From Aquificota bacterium (GTDB lineage: Bacteria > Aquificota > Aquificia > Aquificales > Aquificaceae), in NCBI GenBank assembly GCA_018771605.1, contig CP076324.1:992001-1056000 (forward strand): a stretch of 64,000 nt of DNA, written 5' to 3'. A model generated the notes under the pieces. The model was not told the origin of the DNA, made no database searches, and saw nothing but the letters and a program-made list of their open reading frames with translations. The translations under genes were made by a program, and so were the position numbers. Shown here piece after piece: positions 49,480 through 57,918 of the stretch (positions are counted from its first letter, which is position 1; each line of letters starts with the position of its first letter).

Positions 49480-50333
49480 GCATTATACTTGACGGAAAGG
49501 CGCTCTCAGAGAAGATAAGAGGAGATATAGCCCAAGAGGTAAAGGAATACCTTTCAAAGGGCCTTAGGCCTCCCACCCTTGCGGTCATACTGGTAGGAGA
49601 AGACCCAGCAAGCCAAGTGTATGTGTCAAACAAGGAAAAGGCATGCCAAAAGGTAGGCATAAGGTCTCTCTCTTACCGCCTTCCCTACAACACAACCACG
49701 CAAGAACTACTTGAGCTTATAGCCCAGTTAAACGCCGATGAGGAGATAGATGGCATTCTTGTACAGCTACCCCTACCATCCCATATAAACCAGCAAGAAA
49801 TAATCCTTGCCATAAGCCCCAAAAAGGACGTTGACGGATTTCATCCAGAAAACATGGGAAGGCTTGTAGCACGTATGGAAGATGGCTTTATACCTTGCAC
49901 ACCACTGGGCATAGACCTGTTGCTTAACCATTACGGGATAGAGCTAAAGGGCAAAGATGTGGTAATAGTGGGTGCTGGCTTTATAGTGGGCAGGCCACTT
50001 AGCCTTCTTATGCTTTGGAGGGATGCCACAGTGAGCGTTTGTCATATATATACAAAGGATATAAAGGAATACACCAAAAGGGCGGACATACTCATATCAG
50101 CCACGGGCGTGCCGGGCCTCATAAAGGCCCACATGGTAAAGGAGGGTGCGGTAGTGGTGGATGTAGGTATATCAAGAGTAGGAGACAGGATAGTGGGGGA
50201 TGTGGACTTTGAAGAAGTAAAGGAGAAGGCCTATGCCATTACACCCGTGCCCGGTGGTGTGGGACCCATGACGGTGACGGGCTTGCTTCTTAACACTTTG
50301 AAGGCTTATAAGAAAAGGTTTAGGCTTGAGTGA
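49464..50333 (+). CDS. folD: Methylenetetrahydrofolate dehydrogenase/cyclohydrolase
   Basis: The 289-residue bifunctional enzyme shows [31 protein letters not shown] with the catalytic Lys, [25 protein letters not shown] and [22 protein letters not shown]. The dinucleotide site reads [15 protein letters not shown] where many FolD have GRSxIVGxP; this small change is noted. It overlaps cysS by 16 nt and argD by 14 nt. Confidence 0.95.
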   Translation: MEKTVGIILDGKALSEKIRGDIAQEVKEYLSKGLRPPTLAVILVGEDPASQVYVSNKEKACQKVGIRSLSYRLPYNTTTQELLELIAQLNADEEIDGILVQLPLPSHINQQEIILAISPKKDVDGFHPENMGRLVARMEDGFIPCTPLGIDLLLNHYGIELKGKDVVIVGAGFIVGRPLSLLMLWRDATVSVCHIYTKDIKEYTKRADILISATGVPGLIKAHMVKEGAVVVDVGISRVGDRIVGDVDFEEVKEKAYAITPVPGGVGPMTVTGLLLNTLKAYKKRFRLE

Positions 50334-51447
50334 GAACCTCCCTCAATATCTCCACAGCCTCATCTACATGCCTCTCTTCTATTATGAGAGGTGGGACAAA
50401 CCTCAAGACCCTTTCTGAAGTGCAGTTTATCACAAGGCCCCTCTCAAGGGCTTTTTGAACTATTTGAGAACAGTCTCTTTCTAATTCAAGGCCAAGCATA
50501 AGGCCCTTCCCCCTTACCTTTCCAACCTTTAGCTCTTCAAGCTTCCTTTTAAAGTAGCTTCCTACCCTTTCTACTTGAACCAAGAGTTTTTTTACCCTCC
50601 TTACCACCACCTTGGCGCTTGTGCAGGCAAGAGGATTTCCCCCAAAGGTGGAGCCGTGAGAACCCGGCCCAAAGGCATCTGCCACCTCATCCCTTGCCAA
50701 GATGGCACCTATAGGCACACCGCCACCAAGGCCTTTGGCAAGGGTTATAATGTCTGGCTCTATATTGTAATGCTGGCAGGCGTAGAACTTTCCAGTCCTT
50801 CCTATGCCCGTTTGCACCTCATCCACTATCAAAAGTAATCCTTCCCTTCTGCAAAGCTCTTGAATCTTTTGCATAAATTCAAAGTCTGCCTCCCTTATGC
50901 CACCCTCACCTTGAATTACCTCAAGCATTATGCCAGCCGTATCCTTTTTTAAGGCTTTTAGCACAGAGTCAAAGTTGTTTAGCTCTGCATAGTCAAAGCC
51001 GTCCAAAAGAGGCTCAAAGCCCCTTTGTATCTTCTCTTGGGCTGTGGCCGACATGGATCCAAAGGTCCTCCCATGAAAGGAGTTATAAAAGGTGATTATC
51101 CTATACCTTTTTTCTCCCCTTTCATAAAAAAATTTTCTTACAAGCTTTATGGCACCTTCGTTGGCTTCCGCTCCGCTGTTGCAAAAAAAGACTTTCCCAG
51201 AAGTCCAAAACTCCTCCACAAGCTCCTTTGCAAGCTCCTCCTGCCACGGGTTTTCAAAGAGGTTGGAGATGTGCAAAAGCTCTTTTGCTTGATTGCATAT
51301 AGCTTGTGTTAGCTCTGGGTCCTTGTAGCCAAGGGCGTTTACCGCAATGCCCGCAAGCATATCAAGATATCTTTTCCCCTTATCATCATAAAGATAAACA
51401 CCTTCTCCTCTTACAAACCTAACGGGAAGCCTTTTGTATGTGTTCAT
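50320..51447 (-). CDS. argD: Acetylornithine aminotransferase
   Basis: The 375-residue PLP enzyme of arginine synthesis shows FVRGEGVYLYDDKGKRYLDMLAGIAVNALG, NSGAEANEGAIKLVRK, FHGRTFGSMSATAQ, DEVQTGIGRTGKFYA and the PLP-Lys in ITLAKGLGGGVPIGA. I chose MNTYKRLPVRF at 51447 over an ATG 9 nt upstream because TATAAT at 51463-51458 leaves only 1 nt before that earlier ATG. An insertion sequence sits 26 nt upstream and its target duplication covers the start region. Confidence 0.93.
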   Translation of the reverse strand: MNTYKRLPVRFVRGEGVYLYDDKGKRYLDMLAGIAVNALGYKDPELTQAICNQAKELLHISNLFENPWQEELAKELVEEFWTSGKVFFCNSGAEANEGAIKLVRKFFYERGEKRYRIITFYNSFHGRTFGSMSATAQEKIQRGFEPLLDGFDYAELNNFDSVLKALKKDTAGIMLEVIQGEGGIREADFEFMQKIQELCRREGLLLIVDEVQTGIGRTGKFYACQHYNIEPDIITLAKGLGGGVPIGAILARDEVADAFGPGSHGSTFGGNPLACTSAKVVVRRVKKLLVQVERVGSYFKRKLEELKVGKVRGKGLMLGLELERDCSQIVQKALERGLVINCTSERVLRFVPPLIIEERHVDEAVEILREVLTQA

Positions 51448-51472
51448 AAGGTGCATGATTATAGTTTATCAT
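51446..51472. repeat. Target duplication, left copy (27 bp)
   Basis: Identical base for base with 52439-52465 and directly abutting the IS ends. It includes the TATAAT -10 of argD and the start-codon region. Confidence 0.9.
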
Positions 51473-51529
51473 ACGCCGAGTGAGAAATTCCCTTTAAGCT
51501 AAACCTTCCATATCAATAAAAAGACAGCA

Positions 51530-51550
51530 GGGCTACTATAATAGTAGCCC
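51530..51550 (+). promoter_or_regulatory. Hairpin ahead of the transposase start
   Basis: GGGCTACTAT and ATAGTAGCCC are perfect inverted arms around a single A. It lies 12 nt before the GGAGG ribosome site. It may attenuate or block translation from read-through transcripts. Confidence 0.65.
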
Positions 51551-51574
51551 TAAAAATCATCGGAGGTTTTTATC

Positions 51575-52423
51575 ATGGAAATTATACCACCTTACCTACG
51601 CATCTACCAACAAATCCTAAAAGACCTTGAAAATGCCTTGCCATTCCTTAATGTGCCAAAACCAAAAGCAGGCAGAAAGCCTAAACTCACAGACATCCAT
51701 ATAGCAGCCATCTTTATACTCTCCTACATAACCAATACAAAAGTCCTCACCTTAGCTAAACTACTTATTGACCCATCCATACAATCATGGCATATCTTCA
51801 GAAGATACAGACTCAAGAGAGTATACAGGATATTGAGAGAATACAAGCTTTATAGATTGAAGCTTATGATTTTAGCAAGGCTTTTGTATGGTAAGAAGAT
51901 AGAACTTGTAATAGATGGAACCATAGTGGACATAGCCAATGTAAACAGGGCGAGGACACAGAAGATAAGGAGGGTAAGAGGGAAGGTATGGTGGGCAAAG
52001 AGGAGAAGGAAGATAGTTCGGAGAGACAATGGGAAGGTAGTGGAGTTTGAGGAGGTCAGGTATGGCATGTTGATGATGGTGTTATGTGATAGGTGGGGAA
52101 GAGTTTATGATGTGTGGATAAGCTTTGGAAGTGTGCATGAGGTTAGGGCATTTAGGGAAAGGAAGAGAAGGAGTTTATGGTTTAGGAAGCTTGTGGAGAG
52201 TTGTGTGGTGTATGGAGATAGGGGTTATAGGGGTTGTGAAGGTGTGATTGTGTGTGGTAGTAGGGAGATGAGGGCAAAAAGGCAGGTAGTGGAAGGTGTT
52301 ATAAGTCAGATAAAGCTTTTTAATGCTGGTAGTGGGTGGAGGACTTTAACTTGTGTGCTTGTGTATGTATATGCTTATGCTATTGGATATAGCTATTATA
52401 GGAGGGGTGAACTTGAGGTCTAA
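51575..52423 (+). CDS. IS transposase (DDE type)
   Basis: The 282-residue protein has an N-terminal helical DNA-binding region (KAGRKPKLTDIHIAAIFILSY) and a DDE core: Asp114 in LVIDGTIVDIA, Asp215 in VYGDRGYRGC and Glu240 in RQVVEGVISQIKLFNAGSG. An Arg/Lys-rich insertion lies at 125-150. A GGAGG site is 8 nt before the ATG. Base skew changes along the gene: the first 240 nt are G-poor and C-rich, the last 350 nt G-rich and C-poor. Confidence 0.9.
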   Translation: MEIIPPYLRIYQQILKDLENALPFLNVPKPKAGRKPKLTDIHIAAIFILSYITNTKVLTLAKLLIDPSIQSWHIFRRYRLKRVYRILREYKLYRLKLMILARLLYGKKIELVIDGTIVDIANVNRARTQKIRRVRGKVWWAKRRRKIVRRDNGKVVEFEEVRYGMLMMVLCDRWGRVYDVWISFGSVHEVRAFRERKRRSLWFRKLVESCVVYGDRGYRGCEGVIVCGSREMRAKRQVVEGVISQIKLFNAGSGWRTLTCVLVYVYAYAIGYSYYRRGELEV

Positions 52424-52438
52424 TTTCTCACCCGGCGT

Positions 52439-52465
52439 ATAAGGTGCATGATTATAGTTTATCAT
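52439..52465. repeat. Target duplication, right copy (27 bp)
   Basis: Perfect direct copy of 51446-51472, on the far side of the insertion sequence. It holds a spare argD -10 region and start codons that now precede the IS rather than argD. Confidence 0.9.
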
Positions 52466-52500
52466 GTTTCCAATCCCTTAAGGATTGATTTTACAGCTAT

Positions 52501-52794
52501 TTAAACATAAACAACCTCGCTCAATATGTAGCTTTTAAGTCTGGGTTTAATGGCTTTTATTACAAGGTCTACCTTTATTCCAAATAAGTCTTCAAGGTAA
52601 AACTTTAAATCCATATAATTGTCAAAGTTTTTTTTGCCTTCTTCAAACTCCACAAGCACGTCCAAATCACTCTCTTTACTTTCCTCACTCCTTACATAGG
52701 AACCAAAAATACCTATCTCTCTAACGCCAAACCTGTTTCTAATTTCATCAAGATGACTGGATAGAATTTCTTTTATCTCTTCAAAGTGTCTCAT
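52501..52794 (-). CDS. MNT-type nucleotidyltransferase (antitoxin-like), orphan
   Basis: A 97-residue minimal nucleotidyltransferase with GSYVRSEESKESDLDVLVEF near residues 30-50, giving the GSxxR and DxD motifs, and VDLVIKAIKP for the third acidic residue. MNT proteins usually pair with HEPN toxins, which they neutralise by AMPylation. No HEPN gene is next to it; the downstream side is 35 nt and then the IS. GGGGTG precedes ATG 52794; a GTG 9 nt upstream is possible. Confidence 0.78.
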   Translation of the reverse strand: MRHFEEIKEILSSHLDEIRNRFGVREIGIFGSYVRSEESKESDLDVLVEFEEGKKNFDNYMDLKFYLEDLFGIKVDLVIKAIKPRLKSYILSEVVYV

Positions 52795-52818
52795 GGCACT
52801 CACCCCATAATAGTAATT

Positions 52819-54510
52819 TTAGACATATTCATTGGTTATCGGCACCCTCCAATCCTTTCCAAAGGCCCTTTTTGTAAGCTTTGGACCCACTGGTGCTTGT
52901 TTTCTTTTGTATTCTGCCCTCTTTAACATACTTAAGACCCTTTTTACCACCTCCTCCTCAAAGCCTTGGTCTACTATAGACTTTAGATCTAGACCCTCTT
53001 CTATGTAAAGCATGAGTATTCTGTCAAGGACCTCATAAGGTGGGAGGGTGTCTTGGTCTGTTTGGTTAGGCCTTAGCTCTGCGCTGGGTGGCTTGGTAAG
53101 AACCCTTTGAGGAATGTCTGGCCTTATGGAATTTCTATACTGGGCAAGCCTGTAGACCATGGTCTTATAGAGGTCCTTTATTGGAGCAAAGCCCCCGGCC
53201 ATATCTCCATATATGGTTCCATAGCCCACCGCTATCTCGCTCTTGTTGGAAGTAGAAAGCACAAGCCATCCATAACGGTTGGAAAGGTAAAAGAGTATGT
53301 TTGCCCTTATGCGTGCCTGAAGGTTTTCTTCCGCAACGGTTAGCTCCTTTGAATCAAAGGCCTGAAGGTAAGCTTTGTAAAGGCCTTCTATAGGATACTC
53401 CAAAAGCTCTATGCCAAGGCTTTCTACCAAGCTATAAACATCTTCCCTGCTCTCCTTTGAGGTAAACTCGGAAGGCATGAAAACTCCTACCACCCTTTCC
53501 TTTCCAAGGCTATCTACTGCAAGGCATGCCACCAAAGAAGAGTCTATACCGCCAGACAAGCCCAAAGCCACCCTTTCAAAGCCATTCTTCTCCACATAGT
53601 CCCTTATGGCCAATGTGATAGCCTTATAAAGCTCCTCCTCTTCTTTTGGGCCTTCTTCCACCCTTGGTGGCATCTTCTCCCTTTTTGGAAGGTAATAGAT
53701 TTCAAGCCTGTTCTTTTCTTCTACCTTTCTCTCCCTTAGCCTTAGGTCAAAAAGCCTTTTCCTCCTTACCATGTTTATATCAAGGCTTACAGTGAGTAGG
53801 TCCTCCTCAAAGGCCTTTGCCCTTGCCAAAATCCTTCCTTCCGGGTCTATTACCATACTGCGACCATCAAAGACCAGCTCATCCTGCCCTCCCACCATAT
53901 TTACATATACCACGTAGGCAATATTGTCCTCAGCCCTTGCCTTCAAAAAATTTTCCTTAAACTCATGCTTGCCCTTATAATAGGGAGAAGCGTTTATGTT
54001 TATAAGCACTTGACAGCCCGAAAGGGCATAGAACCTCTCCCAACCGTCAGGATGCCAAATATCCTCACATATGGAAAAGCCCAGCCTTAGGCCTTCCACT
54101 TCAAGGATAAATGGCTCTCCTCCAGCCCTAAAGTATCTCTTTTCATCAAAGACAGAATAGTTGGGTAAAAAGGTCTTTTTGTATATGCCAAGCACCTTCC
54201 CACCACCCAAAAGCACAAGGGCATTATAGAGGTCTCCATCATAGTAGGGCATGCCAATGACCGCAAGGGACTCCCTTTTTGTGGAAAAGTCCAAAAGCTC
54301 CTCAAGGGCCTTGTGGCACTTTTGTATAAAATCAAGCCTCAAAAGAAGGTCTTCTGGAGGATAACCACATAAGGAAAGTTCTGGAAAGATGACCATGTGG
54401 CTTTGGCTGTCAGCCTTTTCCCAAAAGTCCTTTATCCTTTTTAAATTCCCTTCTATGTCTCCCACCTTTGGGTTTATCTGGGCCATGGAAAGGCTTAGAA
54501 ATTCAGGCAT
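52819..54510 (-). CDS. nadE: Glutamine-dependent NAD+ synthetase
   Basis: The 563-residue enzyme makes NAD from nicotinate adenine dinucleotide. The N-terminal nitrilase-type glutaminase (about 1-270) shows VIFPELSLCGYPPEDLL, KKTFLPNY and the Cys in FSICEDIWHPDG. The synthetase domain shows ALGLSGGIDSSLVACLAV and STSNKSEIAVGYGTIYGDMAGG. TAAAAT lies 6 nt before the ATG and there is no ribosome site. Confidence 0.95.
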   Translation of the reverse strand: MPEFLSLSMAQINPKVGDIEGNLKRIKDFWEKADSQSHMVIFPELSLCGYPPEDLLLRLDFIQKCHKALEELLDFSTKRESLAVIGMPYYDGDLYNALVLLGGGKVLGIYKKTFLPNYSVFDEKRYFRAGGEPFILEVEGLRLGFSICEDIWHPDGWERFYALSGCQVLININASPYYKGKHEFKENFLKARAEDNIAYVVYVNMVGGQDELVFDGRSMVIDPEGRILARAKAFEEDLLTVSLDINMVRRKRLFDLRLRERKVEEKNRLEIYYLPKREKMPPRVEEGPKEEEELYKAITLAIRDYVEKNGFERVALGLSGGIDSSLVACLAVDSLGKERVVGVFMPSEFTSKESREDVYSLVESLGIELLEYPIEGLYKAYLQAFDSKELTVAEENLQARIRANILFYLSNRYGWLVLSTSNKSEIAVGYGTIYGDMAGGFAPIKDLYKTMVYRLAQYRNSIRPDIPQRVLTKPPSAELRPNQTDQDTLPPYEVLDRILMLYIEEGLDLKSIVDQGFEEEVVKRVLSMLKRAEYKRKQAPVGPKLTKRAFGKDWRVPITNEYV

Positions 54511-54613
54511 GCTATAATTTTAAAGCAAAGCTTGAGTGGAAATCTTTGAAACAGCCTCAAACTACCTTGACTAATCAAAAAAGCTTTTATAATTTATAAT
54601 GGAGGTAGCAGGA

Positions 54614-54823
54614 ATGTTTATGGAGAAGAACACCAACGTACAGGATGAGTATATTGAGGAGCTAAAGAAAAAGGGTGCCAATATAACCATATTCCTTACA
54701 AGAGGCACCAGAATAACGGGCAAGATACTTGACCATGATAAGTACACCATACTGTTGGAAGTAGAAGGTGAACCAAGCCTTATATACAAGCACGCTATAA
54801 GCACCATAGTGCAAGGAGGTTAA
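54614..54823 (+). CDS. hfq: RNA chaperone Hfq
   Basis: A 69-residue Sm-like protein that pairs small RNAs with mRNAs. Sm1 is ITIFLTRGTRITGKILDHDKYTILLE and Sm2 is SLIYKHAISTIV with the YKHAIS signature. GGAGG at 54601-54605 sets the start at 54614 rather than the ATG at 54599, which would overlap that site. It is followed directly by hflX, an order kept in many bacteria. Confidence 0.95.
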   Translation: MFMEKNTNVQDEYIEELKKKGANITIFLTRGTRITGKILDHDKYTILLEVEGEPSLIYKHAISTIVQGG

Positions 54824-55929
54824 TGAAGACCCTACTGGTAGGCCTATTAGAATCCAATAAGTCAGAAAGCAGGGAATCCCTTGAGGAGCTTAAGGAGCTT
54901 GTAAGGGCAGTAGGTGGCAAGTGCATAGGTTATATACTCCAGAAAAAAAGCCATCCAGACCCAAGGTTTTATGTTGGTGCTGGAAAGGTAGAGGAGATAA
55001 AACAGGTGGCCGAAGGCACTGGTGCTGATGTTATCATCTTTGATACCTTTCTAAGCCCATCGCAGGTGGCAAACCTTGAAAAGGCCATAGGTAGAAAGAT
55101 TATGGACCGTGCGGACCTTGTGCTTGAGATATTCTCCAGAAGGGTGAGGTCAAAGACGGCCAAGCTTCAGGTGGAGCTTGCCAAGCTAACCTATGAGCTT
55201 CCAAGGCTATATGGAAGAGGAAAGGAGCTATCCAGGCTTGGTGGTGGTGTGGGGACAAGGGGTCCCGGTGAGCAAGAGGCGGAGATAAGGAGAAGGTGGA
55301 TAAAGAAGAGGATACAGCAGATAAAGGAGGAGCTTGAGGACATAAAGAGGCAAAGAAGAGAGCAAAGGAAAAGGAGGGAAAGCTCTGGAGACCTAAAGGT
55401 GGTAAAGGTGGCCCTTGTGGGATACACAAACGTAGGAAAATCAAGCCTTTTGAGGCTTTTGACAGGCAGGGAAACCTTTGTGGCAGACATGCCCTTTGCC
55501 ACCTTGGATACAAAGACCTCCGCCAAGTTCCTCTTTCCGGACATAAAGGTGCTTATCACCGACACGGTGGGCTTTATAAGGAAGCTTCCACCAGAGCTTA
55601 TAGAGTCCTTTAAGGCCACTCTTGAAGAGGTGCAAGAGGCGGACATCCTTTTGCATGTGATAGACATCTCGGACAAAAAGTGGCTTGAAAAGGTAAAGGT
55701 GGTAAAAGAGATTCTAAAGGACCTATCTGCAGATGAAAAGCCTGTTATATATGTCTTTAACAAGGCTGATAAGGTGGTGGAGAAAGAGGAAGATATTAAA
55801 TACCTTACAGAACCAGCCTTTATGGATGGTAGGGCTGTGGTGATTTCTGTGGAAAAGGGGTGGGGGATAGAGGAGCTTCTGAAGGCTATAAGAGAAAAGG
55901 TAGAAGAACTTCAAGAGGCGGTGCGATGA
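54823..55929 (+). CDS. hflX: Ribosome-associated GTPase HflX
   Basis: The 368-residue GTPase splits stalled or heat-damaged ribosomes. N-terminal HflX domain features are KSHPDPRFYVGAGKVEEIK and the GGGVGTRGPGEQEAEIRRRWIKKRI linker. The G domain has GYTNVGKSSLL, DTVGFIRKLPPELIESFKATL and NKAD. The ATG overlaps the hfq stop by one base. The end overlaps purA by 4 nt. Confidence 0.95.
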   Translation: MKTLLVGLLESNKSESRESLEELKELVRAVGGKCIGYILQKKSHPDPRFYVGAGKVEEIKQVAEGTGADVIIFDTFLSPSQVANLEKAIGRKIMDRADLVLEIFSRRVRSKTAKLQVELAKLTYELPRLYGRGKELSRLGGGVGTRGPGEQEAEIRRRWIKKRIQQIKEELEDIKRQRREQRKRRESSGDLKVVKVALVGYTNVGKSSLLRLLTGRETFVADMPFATLDTKTSAKFLFPDIKVLITDTVGFIRKLPPELIESFKATLEEVQEADILLHVIDISDKKWLEKVKVVKEILKDLSADEKPVIYVFNKADKVVEKEEDIKYLTEPAFMDGRAVVISVEKGWGIEELLKAIREKVEELQEAVR

Positions 55930-57224
55930 AAAAACATCTTGTTTTGCTGGGCGCCCAGTGGGGCGATGAAGGAAAGGGAAAGGTGGTAGATCTGCTTTCT
56001 GCAGGCTTTGATGCAGTGGTGCGATACCAAGGGGGTAGCAATGCAGGCCACACGGTGGTGGTAGGTGGAGAAAAGTTCATACTTCACCTTTTACCAACGG
56101 GCATACTTCATGAGCATACCATAGGCATAGTGGCCCAAGGCATGGTGGTGGATTTAGAGCTTTTGGTAAAAGAGATAAAAGATATTGAAGAAAGGGGTTT
56201 AAAAGTTTGGGACAGGGTTTTTGTGAGCAACAGGGCGCACCTTGTAATGCCCTATCATAAGGTGCTTGACTCTCTTTTTGAAAGAAAAGGCAAGATAGGC
56301 ACCACCTTGAGGGGTATAGGTCCTTCCTACATGTTCAAGTATGGAAGGAAGGGTATAAGGGTCTGCGACCTTGAGGACAAGGACAGGACCTACAGGCTCA
56401 TAAAAGACAATCTGGAGTTTGTGCAGGACCTTTGTGAGAAGGTCTACTGTGAGAACCACAAGCTTGACCTTGAGGAGATGTTTGAAAAAACTATGGAAAG
56501 CTACAATAAGATAAAAGATAGGGTGATAGATACTACGAGGTGGCTTCTTGATTTTAAGGGTAGGGTGCTTTTTGAGGGTGCGCAGGGAACCATGCTTGAT
56601 GTGGATATGGGCACCTATCCTTATGTGACCTCTTCCAACGCCTCCGCCTTGGGCCTTTCCAGTGGAACGGGCCTTCCTCCAAAGTACTTTTCTGATGCCA
56701 ACTTTTGGGCTGTATCAAAGGCATACACCACAAGGGTGGGTGAAGGGCCCTTTCCAACGGAGCTAAAGGATGAGATGGGAGAAAAACTGAGGGAGAGGGG
56801 TGGAGAGTATGGGGCCACTACGGGAAGGCCAAGGAGATGCGGATGGCTGGACCTTGTGGCTTTGAAGTATGCGGTGGAGGTAAACGGCCTTGACGGCCTA
56901 ATAATTACCAAGCTGGATGTATTGGATGAGTTTGAGGAGATAAAGCTATGTGTGGCCTATGAGTATAAAGGGCAGACCATTGACCACTTTCCGGCAAGCC
57001 TGAGCCAGCTTGAAAGCATAAGGCCCATATACAAGAGTTTTAAGGGGTGGCAAAGGGATACAAAGGGAGCAAAAAGCCTCTCCCAGCTTCCAAAGGAAGC
57101 CCTTGACTATCTGGATTTTATCCAAAGCTACCTTGGCGTGCCTATTGTGATGCTCTCTACCGGTCCTGAGAGGGAAGAGTATTTTTGGCTACAAGAGCCA
57201 GCTTACCAAGAAAAAGTAAGATAG
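55926..57224 (+). CDS. purA: Adenylosuccinate synthetase
   Basis: The 432-residue enzyme makes adenylosuccinate from IMP, GTP and aspartate. Motifs are LGAQWGDEGKGKVVDLL at the start, RYQGGSNAGHTVV, GTTLRGIGPSYMFKYGRKGIR, GAQGTMLDVDMGTYPYVTSSN and GRPRRCGWLDL. An in-frame ATG 66 nt upstream lies in hflX; the family start is 55926. It has a 4-nt ATGA overlap with hflX and ends 68 nt inside the convergent permease gene. Confidence 0.96.
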   Translation: MKKHLVLLGAQWGDEGKGKVVDLLSAGFDAVVRYQGGSNAGHTVVVGGEKFILHLLPTGILHEHTIGIVAQGMVVDLELLVKEIKDIEERGLKVWDRVFVSNRAHLVMPYHKVLDSLFERKGKIGTTLRGIGPSYMFKYGRKGIRVCDLEDKDRTYRLIKDNLEFVQDLCEKVYCENHKLDLEEMFEKTMESYNKIKDRVIDTTRWLLDFKGRVLFEGAQGTMLDVDMGTYPYVTSSNASALGLSSGTGLPPKYFSDANFWAVSKAYTTRVGEGPFPTELKDEMGEKLRERGGEYGATTGRPRRCGWLDLVALKYAVEVNGLDGLIITKLDVLDEFEEIKLCVAYEYKGQTIDHFPASLSQLESIRPIYKSFKGWQRDTKGAKSLSQLPKEALDYLDFIQSYLGVPIVMLSTGPEREEYFWLQEPAYQEKVR

Positions 57225-57918
57225 CCACCAAGGACTGCAAAAAGGCCATACTGTAGCCAGTGGGAAGGTCAAGCTTAAAGGATATGCCTATGGCCAAAAG
57301 GTTCAAAAGGGTGCCAAAGGCCCAAGCAAAGATTAGGCCTCTACCAAGTAGCAGAGAGGCTAAGGCTGGTGCCACCAGAAGGGAAAAGACTACCAAAACG
57401 CCCACAAGCTTTACCGAACTGGCAAGGGTAAGAGAAAAGAGGACAAAAAAGGAAAGCTCCTGAAAAAACTCTTTGAGACGCCTTCTAAAATAGAGAAGAA
57501 GGCCTATAACAAAGTAAATTATGGCTGTTTTGAAGACCTCCTCTCTTTGCACAAAGAGTATGTCGCTGGCCGTTATCTTCTTTAGTTCCTCCATACCAAA
57601 AGGTGAAAAGGAAAGGATAAGGACAACGGAGGAAAAGCCCAAAGCATACAAAAGGCCTATAAAGGCTTCTGTGTATTCTTTGATCCTTTGAGAGAAGGCT
57701 ATAAGGAGGCTTGCAAGGAGGGAAAATATTAAAGAAAAAAGATAAAGGTGTTCTCCATGAAAGAGAAGGAGGGAGAGGGCAAGGCCCACTCCGGAAAACT
57801 GAGCTACCGCAATATCGGTAAAGATTATGCCCCTTTTTACTATCTCCCTTCCAAAGTAGGCATGGATGCCCACAAGCACTACAGAAAGCAAAAAGCTGTT
57901 TAGAAAGATGTCCATCAT
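57157..57918 (-). CDS. Metal ABC transporter permease (ZnuB-like)
   Basis: A 253-residue ABC-3 family permease with about eight membrane segments (FLLSVVLVGIHAYFGREIVKRGIIFTDIAVAQFSGVGLAL start). It would move zinc, manganese or iron handed over by the ZnuA-like protein. No ATPase subunit is in the cluster. It overlaps the ZnuA-like gene by 4 nt and purA by 68 nt at the 3' end. Confidence 0.88.
   Translation of the reverse strand: MMDIFLNSFLLSVVLVGIHAYFGREIVKRGIIFTDIAVAQFSGVGLALSLLLFHGEHLYLFSLIFSLLASLLIAFSQRIKEYTEAFIGLLYALGFSSVVLILSFSPFGMEELKKITASDILFVQREEVFKTAIIYFVIGLLLYFRRRLKEFFQELSFFVLFSLTLASSVKLVGVLVVFSLLVAPALASLLLGRGLIFAWAFGTLLNLLAIGISFKLDLPTGYSMAFLQSLVAILLFLGKLALVAKNTLPSQDR

Larger units (their letters stand above)
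51473..52438 (+). mobile_element. Complete insertion sequence, 966 bp, DDE transposase
   Basis: The ends are ACGCCGAGTGAGAAATT (51473-51489) and its inverted partner AATTTCTCACCCGGCGT (52422-52438), 16 of 17 matching. One transposase frame fills the element and its TAA overlaps the right end. A 27-bp direct repeat flanks it, far longer than for common IS families. The perfect duplication suggests recent insertion. Family is unassigned; it is IS5/IS982-like by catalytic motifs only. Confidence 0.92.
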
